DNA from: Alg239-R122 sp041746135
Lineage (GTDB): Bacteria > Pseudomonadota > Alphaproteobacteria > Sphingomonadales > Sphingomonadaceae
Reading direction: 5' to 3'
NCBI GenBank assembly: GCA_041746135.1
Contig: JBGTHQ010000025.1
Coordinates: forward strand, 81,703 to 145,702
DNA length: 64,000 nucleotides
Part shown: piece after piece, positions 34,796-43,364 of the stretch
Layout: each line of letters opens with the position of its first letter
Position numbering within the stretch: the stretch's first letter is position 1
Made by a program: the position numbers and the translations under genes
The notes under the pieces: generated by a model
The model's input: only the letters and a program-made list of their open reading frames with translations
The model's database searches: none
Told to the model about the DNA's origin: nothing

Positions 34796-35617
34796 TTATT
34801 TCTTGGTTGGTGTGGTCGTCGTCGTGGTAGTCGTCGTTCGCGGCGGCGTCTGCACACCGCCGGCCGTGGTCGCGGGGGCGGGTTTCTTAGTCGCGGCGGC
34901 GGGCGCCGATGCCAGTGCTGGCTTAACCGAACCGCCCGAAGCCATATAGCCGAGCACGTCATTGGAGAATGTACCCAGTTGCTGCGCGATAACCTTGTTG
35001 CGGTTCTGCAACCAGTTATAGGCAAGCACGGCGGGCACGGCGACGGCAAGACCGATGGCGGTCATGATCAGCGCCTCGCCGACGGGGCCGGCCACGGTGT
35101 CGATCGATGCGTTGCCGCTCTGGCCGATCTTGATCAGCGCGCGGTAGATACCGACAACGGTACCGAACAGGCCGACGAAAGGAGCGGTCGCACCCACGGT
35201 GGCAAGAAAGGGCAGCCCGGTCGCCAGTTTCGCGTTGATCGCGCTTTCCGAACGCGCCAGCGAACCGTGCAGCCAGTCATGCGCTTCGACAGGGTCGGTC
35301 AGGCGACCATGCTGTTCCTGCGCCTGGATGCCGTCGTCGACGATCTGGCGGTATGCACTGTTCTTGTCGAGTTTCGCCGCGCCTTCTTTCAGGTTGTTCG
35401 CGCGCCAGAAATGTTGGCGCACGTCCTTGCCCTGGCCGATAATCTTTTGCTGTTCGAACAATTTCGTGAACAGGATGTAGAAAGAACCGAAGGACATAAT
35501 GCCAAGGATCACCAAAGTGGCAACAGCGATCGCGCCGCCTTCCTTGATGACTTCGACAATACCGAACTGGTTTTTGGGAGCTTCCGCGGAAACCGCTGCA
35601 AGAATTTCAATCAACAT
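34796..35617 (-). CDS. exbB: MotA/TolQ/ExbB proton-channel protein
   Basis: A 273-residue protein with three transmembrane helices. The second and third are LPFLATVGATAPFVGLFGTVVGIYRAL and VGEALIMTAIGLAVAVPAVLAYNW, the ExbB/TolQ signature. The C-terminus is odd: an Ala/Pro/Lys tail ends in a run of nine threonines (PPR-T9-PTKK), encoded by mixed Thr codons. It forms the proton channel with the ExbD proteins to energise TonB. The gene follows tonB by 88 bp with a GAGAGG site. Confidence 0.94.
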   Translation of the reverse strand: MLIEILAAVSAEAPKNQFGIVEVIKEGGAIAVATLVILGIMSFGSFYILFTKLFEQQKIIGQGKDVRQHFWRANNLKEGAAKLDKNSAYRQIVDDGIQAQEQHGRLTDPVEAHDWLHGSLARSESAINAKLATGLPFLATVGATAPFVGLFGTVVGIYRALIKIGQSGNASIDTVAGPVGEALIMTAIGLAVAVPAVLAYNWLQNRNKVIAQQLGTFSNDVLGYMASGGSVKPALASAPAAATKKPAPATTAGGVQTPPRTTTTTTTTTPTKK

Positions 35618-35645
35618 AATTTTTACCTCTCAAAGTAAATCAAAA

Positions 35646-35689
35646 TTTTAAAAATACGCGCCGGACAATTGTGTAACAACGCGTGTATT
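35646..35689 (-). repeat. Hairpin with T-run between tonB and exbB (attenuator-like)
   Basis: On the transcript strand AATAC-AC-GCG pairs with CGCGTATT (two-base bulge, 19-base loop) and is followed by TTTTT. It could partly stop transcription between tonB and exbB. Such a weak terminator could adjust relative output, but exbB would then need its own promoter. Confidence 0.3.
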
Positions 35690-35705
35690 CAAGTGCCTTC
35701 AAAAC

Positions 35706-36398
35706 CTATCTATCGAGCTCCCACCTTACAGCGTTGCTATACGTGTCGGTGATATTATTGCCGGCCGTATCTTTCGCGGGAGTAAAACGCGCCCTGCGAC
35801 GAAGCTGCTCGCAGGCTTTCTGGTCAAGAATGGCATGCCCGCTCGAACCTGTAATCTGGCAGTCGCTCACACGTCCGCTGGCGTCGATCGTCAGTTGAAA
35901 GCGCGTCGTGCCTTCCAGCTCGGCGCGTTTTGCGCTGGGCGGATAATCGTTAGGCGTTACCCAAGTGCCAGGGTTGCCGCGCGGAGATGCCCCTTTTGCC
36001 TCGCGTGGTGGCGGAGGCGGAGGTGGTGGCGGAGGCGGAGGAGGCGCAGGGGCGATCGTCGGCGGACCGGCTCTTAAGGTTGGCGGCGCAATGGGCGGAA
36101 TTTCCCGCTGTTGCTGCGGCTGCGGCCTGACTTGCGGCGGTGTGCGCACAAGCGGCGGCGGCGTGACCACCGGCGGCGGTGCGACCTCCTTCACTTCGGG
36201 CGGCGGGGGAATTTCCTCCGGCTCCGGCTCCGGTTCGTCCGGCGTGATTTCAATGGTGGTGATTTCATCCTTAACCTGCTCATACACATTCATGGCCAGC
36301 CCCGTGACGAGTGCGTAAGCCAGAAAAATATGCAGCAGTGCGACGATGATGAGCGAAACGATTTTATTCGAACTCATCTCTTGATCAGCATAAGCCAT
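35706..36398 (-). CDS. tonB: Energy transducer TonB
   Basis: A 230-residue TonB. The N-terminal helix (IVSLIIVALLHIFLAYALVTG) contains the S...H element that contacts ExbBD. A proline-rich periplasmic spacer includes a 13-proline run (36006-36044), and the C-terminal domain (GTTRFQLTIDASGRVSDCQITGSSGHAILDQKACEQL) binds TonB boxes of outer-membrane receptors. The proline run is encoded by mixed CCN codons. It heads the cluster tonB-exbB-exbD-exbD. A TAAGGAG site precedes the start. A bulged hairpin lies 37-65 bp upstream. Confidence 0.94.
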   Translation of the reverse strand: MAYADQEMSSNKIVSLIIVALLHIFLAYALVTGLAMNVYEQVKDEITTIEITPDEPEPEPEEIPPPPEVKEVAPPPVVTPPPLVRTPPQVRPQPQQQREIPPIAPPTLRAGPPTIAPAPPPPPPPPPPPPPREAKGASPRGNPGTWVTPNDYPPSAKRAELEGTTRFQLTIDASGRVSDCQITGSSGHAILDQKACEQLRRRARFTPAKDTAGNNITDTYSNAVRWELDR

Positions 36399-36435
36399 TC
36401 AGAAAAGACACTCCTTACCCTAATTTACTATCAAC

Positions 36436-36463
36436 CCCGAACCATATGTCCCCTGGTTCCGGG
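36436..36463. repeat. Bulged inverted repeat upstream of tonB
   Basis: CCCGAACCA (36436-36444) pairs with TGGTT-C-CGGG (36454-36463) with one bulged base and a 9-base loop. It lies in the 256-bp divergent spacer and could be an operator or leader hairpin. It does not resemble a Fur box. Confidence 0.35.
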
Positions 36464-36654
36464 TTGTGTCTCATTTGTTATGACAAAAAATCTGTCAGGA
36501 CCGCAAGCACATTATTATGTTTTTTATCTTGCTCCGAAGCCTTACATTCCCTCATCACCGCACGCAAATGCTTTATCGCGCTATATCAAGGTTCACCATC
36601 GATTAAGACCTGTTATCATAGCAATTTCAGTCCAGAAAATAACGAGATAATATT

Positions 36655-37509
36655 ATGAATATTATGATATATCAGAACTTGCGTTATGCGGCAACATTGC
36701 TGTGCGCAGGTGCAGTTTTAACGAATTATCAAGCATTTGCCCAAACCCCTGGCACTGTGGCGCAAATGGATGATTCCCCCAGCTATGCCGCGCTGGCCGA
36801 TCTGGCTCTCGATGCTCCCATTGTGGCACAGGTGCGCATAAAACGGGCCATTAATGTCCCGGCAGAGCGTGCGCCTAACCTCGCGGCAGGCTATGCCCGC
36901 CTGTATCTCGAAGCCGATATCGTCAAGCTGATTCGTGGTCGCGGCGGACTGAACGAATCGATTCGCTATCTGGCCGACGTACCGCTCGATGCGCGCGGGC
37001 GCACTCCAAAATACAAGAAACGCGATTTTCTGATTTTTGCAAACAGCGCGCCGGGCCGGCCGGGCGAGGTGCAACTGCTCGGGTCCGACGCACAGTTGGC
37101 CTGGACGCCCGAAATCGACCTGCGCACCCGCATGCTGCTGCGTGAAATCGTCAGTCCTTCCGCACCGCCCCAAATCACCGGTGTGCGCGAGGCGCTGCAT
37201 GTTCCAGGAAATCTGGAAGGCGAAGGCGAAACGCAGATTTTCTTGCGCACCGCCGACAACGCCCCCGCGGCGATTTCCGTCTTGCGCCGTCCGGGTTTGC
37301 GCCCGCAATGGGCGGTATCGCTGAGTGAGATTGTCGACGAAGCCGCCAGCGCGCCGCAGCGCGAGACACTGTTATGGTACCGGCTGGCCTGTTTCCTGCC
37401 CCCGGTTTTGCCGCGCGAATCGCTGTTGAGCGACAATGCGCGCGCCAATGATCTGGCGCAGGCGGACTACCGGTTTGTGAAAGAACAGCTGGGGCCCTGC
37501 ACCCGCTAA
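36655..37509 (+). CDS. Exported protein of unknown function
   Basis: A 284-residue protein with a signal peptide (LRYAATLLCAGAVLTNYQAFAQ-TP). I do not recognise a named domain. The mature part starts with a segment that looks like a small beta domain (VAQVRIKRAINVP, YLEADIVKLIRG, IRYLADVPLDARGRTPKYKKRDFLIFA) and ends with a Cys-containing tail (YRLACFLPPVLP, KEQLGPCTR) that could form a disulfide. It has its own spacer upstream and ends tail-to-tail with the nucleotidyltransferase: the two stop codons overlap. A periplasmic location is inferred from the signal peptide. Confidence 0.7.
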   Translation: MNIMIYQNLRYAATLLCAGAVLTNYQAFAQTPGTVAQMDDSPSYAALADLALDAPIVAQVRIKRAINVPAERAPNLAAGYARLYLEADIVKLIRGRGGLNESIRYLADVPLDARGRTPKYKKRDFLIFANSAPGRPGEVQLLGSDAQLAWTPEIDLRTRMLLREIVSPSAPPQITGVREALHVPGNLEGEGETQIFLRTADNAPAAISVLRRPGLRPQWAVSLSEIVDEAASAPQRETLLWYRLACFLPPVLPRESLLSDNARANDLAQADYRFVKEQLGPCTR

Positions 37510-38306
37510 GACAGTTTGCGGGTTTTCAGCAAGTGTTCGGCAATGTCGTAGGTCCGCTCGTTGTCGACGTCTACGGCATAGGCACCGTCGGCCAGAACAT
37601 GTGCATGCACGTTTACGCCGAACCGTTTCGACATCGCATCCGTTGCGCCTTTCAAGGAAAACCAGCCGAACCGGAAACGCAACAGATTGATCAGCCCGAA
37701 AGCGCGGGCGATGCGCGAACGGTTTTTCATAAACTGCCCACCCTCGCGAAACGCCTCTGCGGCTTTCAGCGCGGCCGCATTGCGTAGCCAGTACATGTTG
37801 CAATTGGCAATGGCCATGTCGCTGAATTCATAAAAATTGCGCTGTGCTTCGGGATGCGCCGCCTGGACCGTGGATTTTTCGGCGACCGACAGAACCGCAT
37901 CCGCGCCGATCGCCAGCGCGTGTTCATGCATGTCCCGAACCATTTGCGCGGTGACCAGCACATTGTCTCCGGTGGTGATCAGCACTGGATAGGTGGCGCC
38001 GGTATCGGCAATCGCGGCTTCCACACTTTCGACGATCGTCGCACGGGCCACGCTCATTTGCAGACGCCCCGTCTTCCTGAGCTCAATTATAGCCGGAATA
38101 TCGGCAATCACCTCGGGATCGTGAATCGAAACGACAATCTGTGCATCGCGATACGCTTCGGCCACATCTTCAAGCACCCATTGTAACAGCGGCTTGCCCC
38201 GAATCGGTACCTTGCATTTGTGGGTGACGCCTGCTCGCTCTGCGAGCGGGTCGAGCCGTCCATCGCGTTTGCCGGCCAGAATCAGGATGGTAGAAAGAGT
38301 AGCCAC
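37506..38306 (-). CDS. MobA-like nucleotidyltransferase
   Basis: A 266-residue protein of the NTP_transf_3/MobA-like superfamily. It opens ILILAGKRDGRLDPLAERAG, a variant of the LAGGxSxR loop in which the second Gly is replaced, then HKCKVPIRGKPLLQWVLED with the conserved Lys and GKP. VLITTGDNVLV holds the metal-binding Asp. Such enzymes couple NTP to sugars, polyol phosphates or cofactors. The substrate is not clear from sequence. The start is GTG at 38306 preceded by AAAGG; no in-frame ATG is near. Confidence 0.8.
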   Translation of the reverse strand: MATLSTILILAGKRDGRLDPLAERAGVTHKCKVPIRGKPLLQWVLEDVAEAYRDAQIVVSIHDPEVIADIPAIIELRKTGRLQMSVARATIVESVEAAIADTGATYPVLITTGDNVLVTAQMVRDMHEHALAIGADAVLSVAEKSTVQAAHPEAQRNFYEFSDMAIANCNMYWLRNAAALKAAEAFREGGQFMKNRSRIARAFGLINLLRFRFGWFSLKGATDAMSKRFGVNVHAHVLADGAYAVDVDNERTYDIAEHLLKTRKLS

Positions 38307-38494
38307 GAATATGACCTTTCAAAAATACCTGCCAGCGTAACAATCCAGTGCATTCGCGCAATGATATGACAGCCATCCACTATAAGCACGAATTATAACG
38401 AGGCAAGGCTGGCAATACCGTTTGCATTCGCTATGCACCCACAGACAAAAGTAAGGTGCACGTCGGTGCGTATGGATGTGAGGCACAACAGTTT

Positions 38495-39799
38495 ATGGCA
38501 GAAACGTTAAACATAGCGCTGGCAGGTCTGGGCACGGTCGGCGCGGGCGTCGTCCGGTTGCTCGAGGAAAATGCCGAACTGATCGCGCGGCGTGCGGGCC
38601 GGCCGGTCCGGATCAGGGCGATTACCGCGCGTGATCGCGCCAAGGATCGCGGCATCGACTTGTCCCGCTACGAGTGGGAAGACGATATGACCGTGCTTGC
38701 CGCACGCGGGGATATTGATGTGGTGTGCGAGCTGATCGGCGGATCGGATGGCCCTGCCCTTACGCTCGCCCGCGGCAGCATTGCCAACGGCAAGGCGTTC
38801 GTGACTGCCAACAAGGCGATGGTCGCACATCACGGACTGGCGCTGGCCGAACAGGCCGAACGGTCCGGGCTGGCCTTCAAATTCGAGGCCGCGGTGGCGG
38901 GAGGAATCCCGGTGGTCAAGGGGCTACGCGAAGGTGCGGCCGCAAATGCGATTGAGCGTGTCTACGGCATTCTCAATGGCACCTGCAATTACATCCTGTC
39001 GGCTATGGAAAAAACCGGCCGTGATTTTGGCGACGTTCTCGCCGAAGCGCAGCAACTGGGCTTTGCCGAAGCCGACCCCGGTTTCGATATCGATGGCGTC
39101 GATGCCGCGCACAAGCTGTCGATCCTGGCCAGCCTGTGCTTTGGCACCCGGCTTGATTTTGCCGCTGTCGAACAAACCGGCATCCGCAAGATACTGGCCG
39201 CCGACATTGAACAGGCCGATGCGCTGGGATACCGAATTCGCCTGATCGGAATGGCCGATATCGATAACGAAAATGGCGGGGATGCGCTGTTCCAGCGGGT
39301 GCACCCCTATCTGGTACCGTTGTCCAATCCGTTGGCGCATGTCTCGGGTGCGACCAACGCCGTGGTGGCCGAGGGTAATTTTTCCGGCCGCCTGCTGTTC
39401 CAGGGCGCGGGTGCGGGCGACGGGCCGACCGCATCGGCAGTGGTCGCCGACCTGATTGATATCGCGCGCGGCGAGATTGGTCCCGCATTTTCCATGCCCG
39501 TGGCCAGTCTCGACCGGATGGAAAAAGCGGATTCGGGCCACCGTCTGGGCAAGGCATATCTGCGTTTCGAGGTGACCGACAAACCCGGCGTGCTGGCTGA
39601 GATTACTGCGGCGATGCGCGATGCGGGCGTGTCGATCGAAAGCCTGATCCAGAAAGGCCGGAACGAGGATGGCGCGGTCTTTGTCGCCATGGTAACGCAT
39701 GAAGGGCCAGAGGCGCATATCGATGCTACGATAAAAGCCTTGCGCGGATCCGACAGCCTGATGGGCGAGCCGATGGTATTACATATCCTGAAGGAATGA
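38495..39799 (+). CDS. hom: Homoserine dehydrogenase
   Basis: A 434-residue monofunctional homoserine dehydrogenase, reducing aspartate semialdehyde to homoserine for threonine and methionine. The NAD(P) motif is GLGTVGAGV. ANKAMVAHHG, GGIPVVKGLREG and NGTCNYIL hold catalytic residues (the conserved Lys and Glu/Asp follow in EADPGFDIDGVDAAHK). A C-terminal ACT domain (FEVTDKPGVLAEITAAM) gives feedback control, probably by threonine. ATG 38495 begins MAETLNIALAG. glpX and recJ follow further on, an order common in sphingomonads. Confidence 0.97.
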   Translation: MAETLNIALAGLGTVGAGVVRLLEENAELIARRAGRPVRIRAITARDRAKDRGIDLSRYEWEDDMTVLAARGDIDVVCELIGGSDGPALTLARGSIANGKAFVTANKAMVAHHGLALAEQAERSGLAFKFEAAVAGGIPVVKGLREGAAANAIERVYGILNGTCNYILSAMEKTGRDFGDVLAEAQQLGFAEADPGFDIDGVDAAHKLSILASLCFGTRLDFAAVEQTGIRKILAADIEQADALGYRIRLIGMADIDNENGGDALFQRVHPYLVPLSNPLAHVSGATNAVVAEGNFSGRLLFQGAGAGDGPTASAVVADLIDIARGEIGPAFSMPVASLDRMEKADSGHRLGKAYLRFEVTDKPGVLAEITAAMRDAGVSIESLIQKGRNEDGAVFVAMVTHEGPEAHIDATIKALRGSDSLMGEPMVLHILKE

Positions 39800-39842
39800 G
39801 CCGAGCGACCTGCCGCGATGGGCGGGCTGCGGCGAAATTGTC

Positions 39843-40292
39843 TTATTCCAGCTGGGCTTCGCGCGCCTGCCGCTTGCGCTCGTCGGCTTCGGCCTGTCGC
39901 GCCAGCTCCAGATATTCCTGATCGACCACCGGCAACTGGTCCGCGGTATAGGGCAGGATCGGTTCGGGTACGCTGCCAAAACCTTGGCAGAAACCGCTGC
40001 ATGGCCCAATGCCGAACACATTCGGCGCATCGGGTACGCCGCCCTTGATGGTGGTGCGCAATTCGCGATAGTTCTCTGCCTGACGATAACGCGTATCGGC
40101 GTCGCGGTCGGCGCATACGACGATTTCGCCGCTATCGCCCACCGGGTTGCACCTTTCGGTCACAGCACGGGTCTTGGCTTTGCCGTTGGCAATGATTTCC
40201 TCAGCGGTCAGGCTGGGTTCTTGCGGGGGAGGCGCTGCACCGGTCAGCGCAGCTGCAACCGCGGCCAGATAGAGCAACTGCATTCTCGACAA
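39843..40292 (-). CDS. Small exported protein of unknown function
   Basis: A 149-residue protein with a short signal peptide (MQLLYLAAVAAALTGAA-PP). The mature part contains four cysteines in two pairs: ERCNP...VVCADR and GPCSGFCQGFG. These probably form disulfides in the periplasm. It ends in a charged helix (DQEYLELARQAEADERKRQAREAQLE). No named family recognised; similar sequences are seen in sphingomonads as hypothetical proteins. Start may be 40292 or 40283. It lies antisense between hom and glpX. Confidence 0.65.
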   Translation of the reverse strand: MSRMQLLYLAAVAAALTGAAPPPQEPSLTAEEIIANGKAKTRAVTERCNPVGDSGEIVVCADRDADTRYRQAENYRELRTTIKGGVPDAPNVFGIGPCSGFCQGFGSVPEPILPYTADQLPVVDQEYLELARQAEADERKRQAREAQLE

Positions 40293-40388
40293 TATCGCCT
40301 CCCTCCCCTAAAGGACATGCTACCCATGCGCCGCACCGCCATTATAGAGGTAAAGCGCTGAACTATAACGGCAGATGAATGGAGTTCC

Positions 40389-41372
40389 ATGACCGATAAA
40401 TCCGATATGCCCGCCAGCGATCTTCTCGACCGCGTTCTCGTTCTTGAAATGGTGCGCGTGACAGAAGCTGCCGCCATCGCCGCCGCCAAGCTGATCGGCC
40501 GGGGCGACGAGGATGCCGCCGATGCCGCCGCCGTAGAGGCGATGCGCGCGGCGCTCAACCGGCTCTATATCGACGGCACCGTAGTGATCGGCGAAGGCGA
40601 ACGCGACGAGGCACCGATGTTGTATATCGGCGAAAAAGTGGGAATGGGACAGGGCAAGGCCCCGAAAATCGATATCGCGCTCGATCCGCTCGAAGGCACG
40701 ACCATCACCGCTAAGGCCGGTCCAAATGCGCTTGCCGTGCTGGCGATTGCCGAGGAAGGAAATCTGCTCAACGCGCCAGACGTCTATATGGACAAGCTCG
40801 CTGTCGGCCCCGGGTATAGCGACGGCATTATCGATCTCGACAAATCGGTGCGCGAGAATGTCGAAGCGGTGGCCAAAGAAAAAGGGGTCGAGCCCGGCGA
40901 AATCATCGTGTGCGTGCTCGACCGCCCGCGCCATGAAAAGCTGATCGCCGAGCTGCGCGATATCGGATGCGGCATCATGCTGATTCCCGATGGCGATGTC
41001 GCCGGCGTCATCGCCACCACCGACGAAGACACCACCGTTGATATGTATATGGGCACCGGCGGTGCGCCCGAGGGTGTGCTGGCCGCTGCGGCATTGCGCT
41101 GCGTCGGCGGACAGTTCAAGGGCCGTCTGTTGTTCCGCAACGACGATGAACGCGTGCGCGCGGCCAAATGGGGTATCGAGGATCTGAACAAAATATACGA
41201 CCTTAAAGAACTGGCCAAGGGCGACTGCATTTTCGCCGCCACCGGGGTGACCGAGGGGTCGTTGCTCGACGGTGTAAAGAAACTGCGCCGCGGCGTGATG
41301 ACCACCGAAAGCGTGGTGATGCGCGCGTCGAGCGGCACGGTGCGCTGGGTCAAGGGCGAACACCGGCTGTAA
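40389..41372 (+). CDS. glpX: Class II fructose-1,6-bisphosphatase
   Basis: A 327-residue GlpX, which dephosphorylates fructose-1,6-bisphosphate in gluconeogenesis. Metal-binding and catalytic motifs are VIGEGERDEAPMLYIGEKVG, DIALDPLEGTTITAKAGPNALAVLA and the GGAPEGVLAAAALRC block. A GGAG site sits at ideal distance from the ATG. Length is typical. It follows hom (with a small antisense gene in between) and precedes the lipoprotein hydrolase. Confidence 0.97.
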   Translation: MTDKSDMPASDLLDRVLVLEMVRVTEAAAIAAAKLIGRGDEDAADAAAVEAMRAALNRLYIDGTVVIGEGERDEAPMLYIGEKVGMGQGKAPKIDIALDPLEGTTITAKAGPNALAVLAIAEEGNLLNAPDVYMDKLAVGPGYSDGIIDLDKSVRENVEAVAKEKGVEPGEIIVCVLDRPRHEKLIAELRDIGCGIMLIPDGDVAGVIATTDEDTTVDMYMGTGGAPEGVLAAAALRCVGGQFKGRLLFRNDDERVRAAKWGIEDLNKIYDLKELAKGDCIFAATGVTEGSLLDGVKKLRRGVMTTESVVMRASSGTVRWVKGEHRL

Positions 41373-41443
41373 TTTTTGCATCTATTATCATTATTCGGTC
41401 GTAATTCGGGGGAAGCGGCACCAACACAGGATCGATTGTTACC

Positions 41444-42670
41444 ATGTTGAATTTCACACATTTACGGCGCGGCGCCACGATACTGGCGTTGTCATTGGGT
41501 TTGTCCGCGTGCGTCTCCGGTATTAATTACGGCGACGTGCCGCATAGCCAGTATGTCGCCGATGCCCGTTGCGGCCCGCAGGGCGAAGATGCGCAGGCAC
41601 TGGCGGGCAAGGAATATTTCCTGGCCACGACCCGGCTGCCCGACTGCCGCACCGCCGATATCGCGCTCACCAACAAACGGTCCGAACAGATGCGCTTCGG
41701 GCGGTATTCGCCTCCCGCCACTGCGCTCGATGCCAGGGGCAAGAAATACGATGTCGAGCCCGTCGCGTTCGAACCCGAAGCGCAATGGTGGGCCGCTCTG
41801 GGACGCAAGGCCGGTGCAGAAGGCCGCGTTCTGTTATATGTGCATGGTTTTCGCGAAACCTTTCGCAGCACCGCGAAAGATACGATCCAGATGAAACGGC
41901 TGACCGAATTCGATGGTCCGGTCGTCCAGTATAGCTGGCCCAGCCACGGCGCGGTGCTCAGCTATGCGGTCGACGAATCGAATATGGTGTGGGACGAGCG
42001 CAACTTTCGCGATTTCCTGCAAAAAATGGCGCGGCAGCCGTGGATCAAGGAAATCGTATTGGTGTCGCACAGCATGGGCGCACGATTGATTATTCCCGCT
42101 GTCGAATATGTCGACCGCAATTCGAGCAATGCCGATTCCAGCAATATTTCCAATATCATCATGGCTTCGCCCGATATCGACCGCGAAAAATTCGAACGCG
42201 ATATTGCCGAAGAAATTCTGTCCGCCCGCCGCGTCAACAACGACCGCCGGCTGACCGTATATGTATCGGGCAAGGATCAAGCACTGGCGCTTTCACGCCA
42301 GATCCACGGGTATCCGCGTATGGGCAATCCGTTCTGTTTCGATCCGTTTCGCGCCGCTGAACTCAGGAATGCGGGTTACCCGGAACGATGTTATGCACTT
42401 GAATCCACCTATGACGCCCCGCCTGCCAAGCGCGGCATGACCATCATCGACACAACCGATATCAGCAATAGCGGATTTGGCCATAGCGATTATCTGCACA
42501 GCCCCGCCGCCTGTGCCGATTTCAAGGCCGTCGTAAAAAACGGCGCGCGCGATGATGCCCCCAACCGCACCAAGACGCATCTGGAATATGTCTATACTTT
42601 GCAGAAAATGGATGAACTAGCGGGTCAGGACATTTGCCAGGATGGCGATTTCAAGATGCCGAAGCGCTGA
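41444..42670 (+). CDS. Alpha/beta-hydrolase lipoprotein (DUF900 type)
   Basis: A 408-residue protein. The signal ends with a lipobox (GLSACVSG), so it should be a lipoprotein. The hydrolase domain of DUF900 type shows VLLYVHGFRETF (oxyanion region), QYSWPSHG, and the nucleophile elbow VSHSMGARL. A Cys-rich C-terminal part (NPFCFDPF, PERCYAL, AACADF, GQDICQDG) may be disulfide-bonded. It is probably an envelope esterase or lipase of unknown substrate. Confidence 0.86.
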   Translation: MLNFTHLRRGATILALSLGLSACVSGINYGDVPHSQYVADARCGPQGEDAQALAGKEYFLATTRLPDCRTADIALTNKRSEQMRFGRYSPPATALDARGKKYDVEPVAFEPEAQWWAALGRKAGAEGRVLLYVHGFRETFRSTAKDTIQMKRLTEFDGPVVQYSWPSHGAVLSYAVDESNMVWDERNFRDFLQKMARQPWIKEIVLVSHSMGARLIIPAVEYVDRNSSNADSSNISNIIMASPDIDREKFERDIAEEILSARRVNNDRRLTVYVSGKDQALALSRQIHGYPRMGNPFCFDPFRAAELRNAGYPERCYALESTYDAPPAKRGMTIIDTTDISNSGFGHSDYLHSPAACADFKAVVKNGARDDAPNRTKTHLEYVYTLQKMDELAGQDICQDGDFKMPKR

Positions 42671-42674
42671 TCGT

Positions 42675-43166
42675 CTAGAATATACCCATCGCCAGACCCG
42701 CGGCAAGCGCCGCGCCGGTCTGGCGGCAGTTTTCCAGCTCGGTTTCACAGATTATTTTGGCCGCCAGTATCTGCTCCGGCGTTTGCGCATCGGTGCACAC
42801 GATCTGCGTATCTGCCACTTTTTTGAGCCGCCAGCCGGTGGCGATCCGTTCGAGCTGGGCTGTGGCATTGGTCCCGTCCGATCCGGCGCAGATCATCGCG
42901 GCATAGGGGCGGCCCTCGATCTGGCCCAATAATGGATAATAGCTGCGGTCGAAAAAGGCCTTCATCACACCCGCTATGGCGGCGAGATTTTCAGGACACA
43001 CGAACAGATACCCGTCGGCCGCCAGCATATCGCGGGCTTGCGCATCTTCAGCCCGGAGCACGGTGGTTTCAGTACCCCCCTCTTGCGCCGCTCCCTCGGC
43101 AGCAGCTTTCGCCATCGCCTCACTCCCTCCGGTATAGCTATAGTAGACGATCGCCAGACGTTTCAT
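42675..43166 (-). CDS. Flavodoxin/NAD(P)H-dependent FMN reductase-type protein
   Basis: A 163-residue flavodoxin-fold protein. MKRLAIVYYSYTGGSEAMAKA is the FMN-phosphate loop, and the isoalloxazine-binding loops are FVCPENLAAIAGVMKAFFDRSYYPL and ICAGSDGTNA. It probably binds FMN and transfers electrons to an unknown partner. ATG 43166 was chosen; 50 extra in-frame codons upstream are rejected. It is convergent with the hydrolase gene (4-bp gap). An 8-bp inverted repeat lies just upstream. Confidence 0.85.
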   Translation of the reverse strand: MKRLAIVYYSYTGGSEAMAKAAAEGAAQEGGTETTVLRAEDAQARDMLAADGYLFVCPENLAAIAGVMKAFFDRSYYPLLGQIEGRPYAAMICAGSDGTNATAQLERIATGWRLKKVADTQIVCTDAQTPEQILAAKIICETELENCRQTGAALAAGLAMGIF

Positions 43167-43178
43167 AAGTGCGCGGCA

Positions 43179-43203
43179 TTCGCGGAATGACAATGTCCGC
43201 GAA
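43179..43203. repeat. Inverted repeat TTCGCGGA-N9-TCCGCGAA upstream of the flavodoxin gene
   Basis: Perfect 8-bp arms at 43179-43186 and 43196-43203, 12 to 37 bases upstream of the flavodoxin ATG. It could be a repressor site or a leader hairpin close to the ribosome-binding region. No Shine-Dalgarno is visible between it and the ATG. Confidence 0.5.
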
Positions 43204-43364
43204 CCGGTATTACACTCGGTGTGCCAACCTGCATTATCGGTTTCTCCTTTACGTGTCCGTTCTATCAGAAACGCGCTTTTATGGGGACCGGTTTTCCGCT
43301 TGCCCTGGCGCCCCAACCGACACTAGATATGCATGAAATATATACCAGCAAGGATCGCGATCGC

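Noticed and set aside
36000..36060. Repeat tract that could be taken for a tandem repeat or CRISPR-like array
   Set aside because: It is the coding sequence of the TonB proline run with varied codons, and there are no spacers.
38307..38494. Possible SAM-type riboswitch before hom
   Set aside because: The spacer lacks the conserved stem and pseudoknot sequences of SAM-II; nothing supports it.
39800..39842. GCCGC/GCGGC hairpin after hom
   Set aside because: Only 5 bp with no T-run on either strand, so not called as a terminator.
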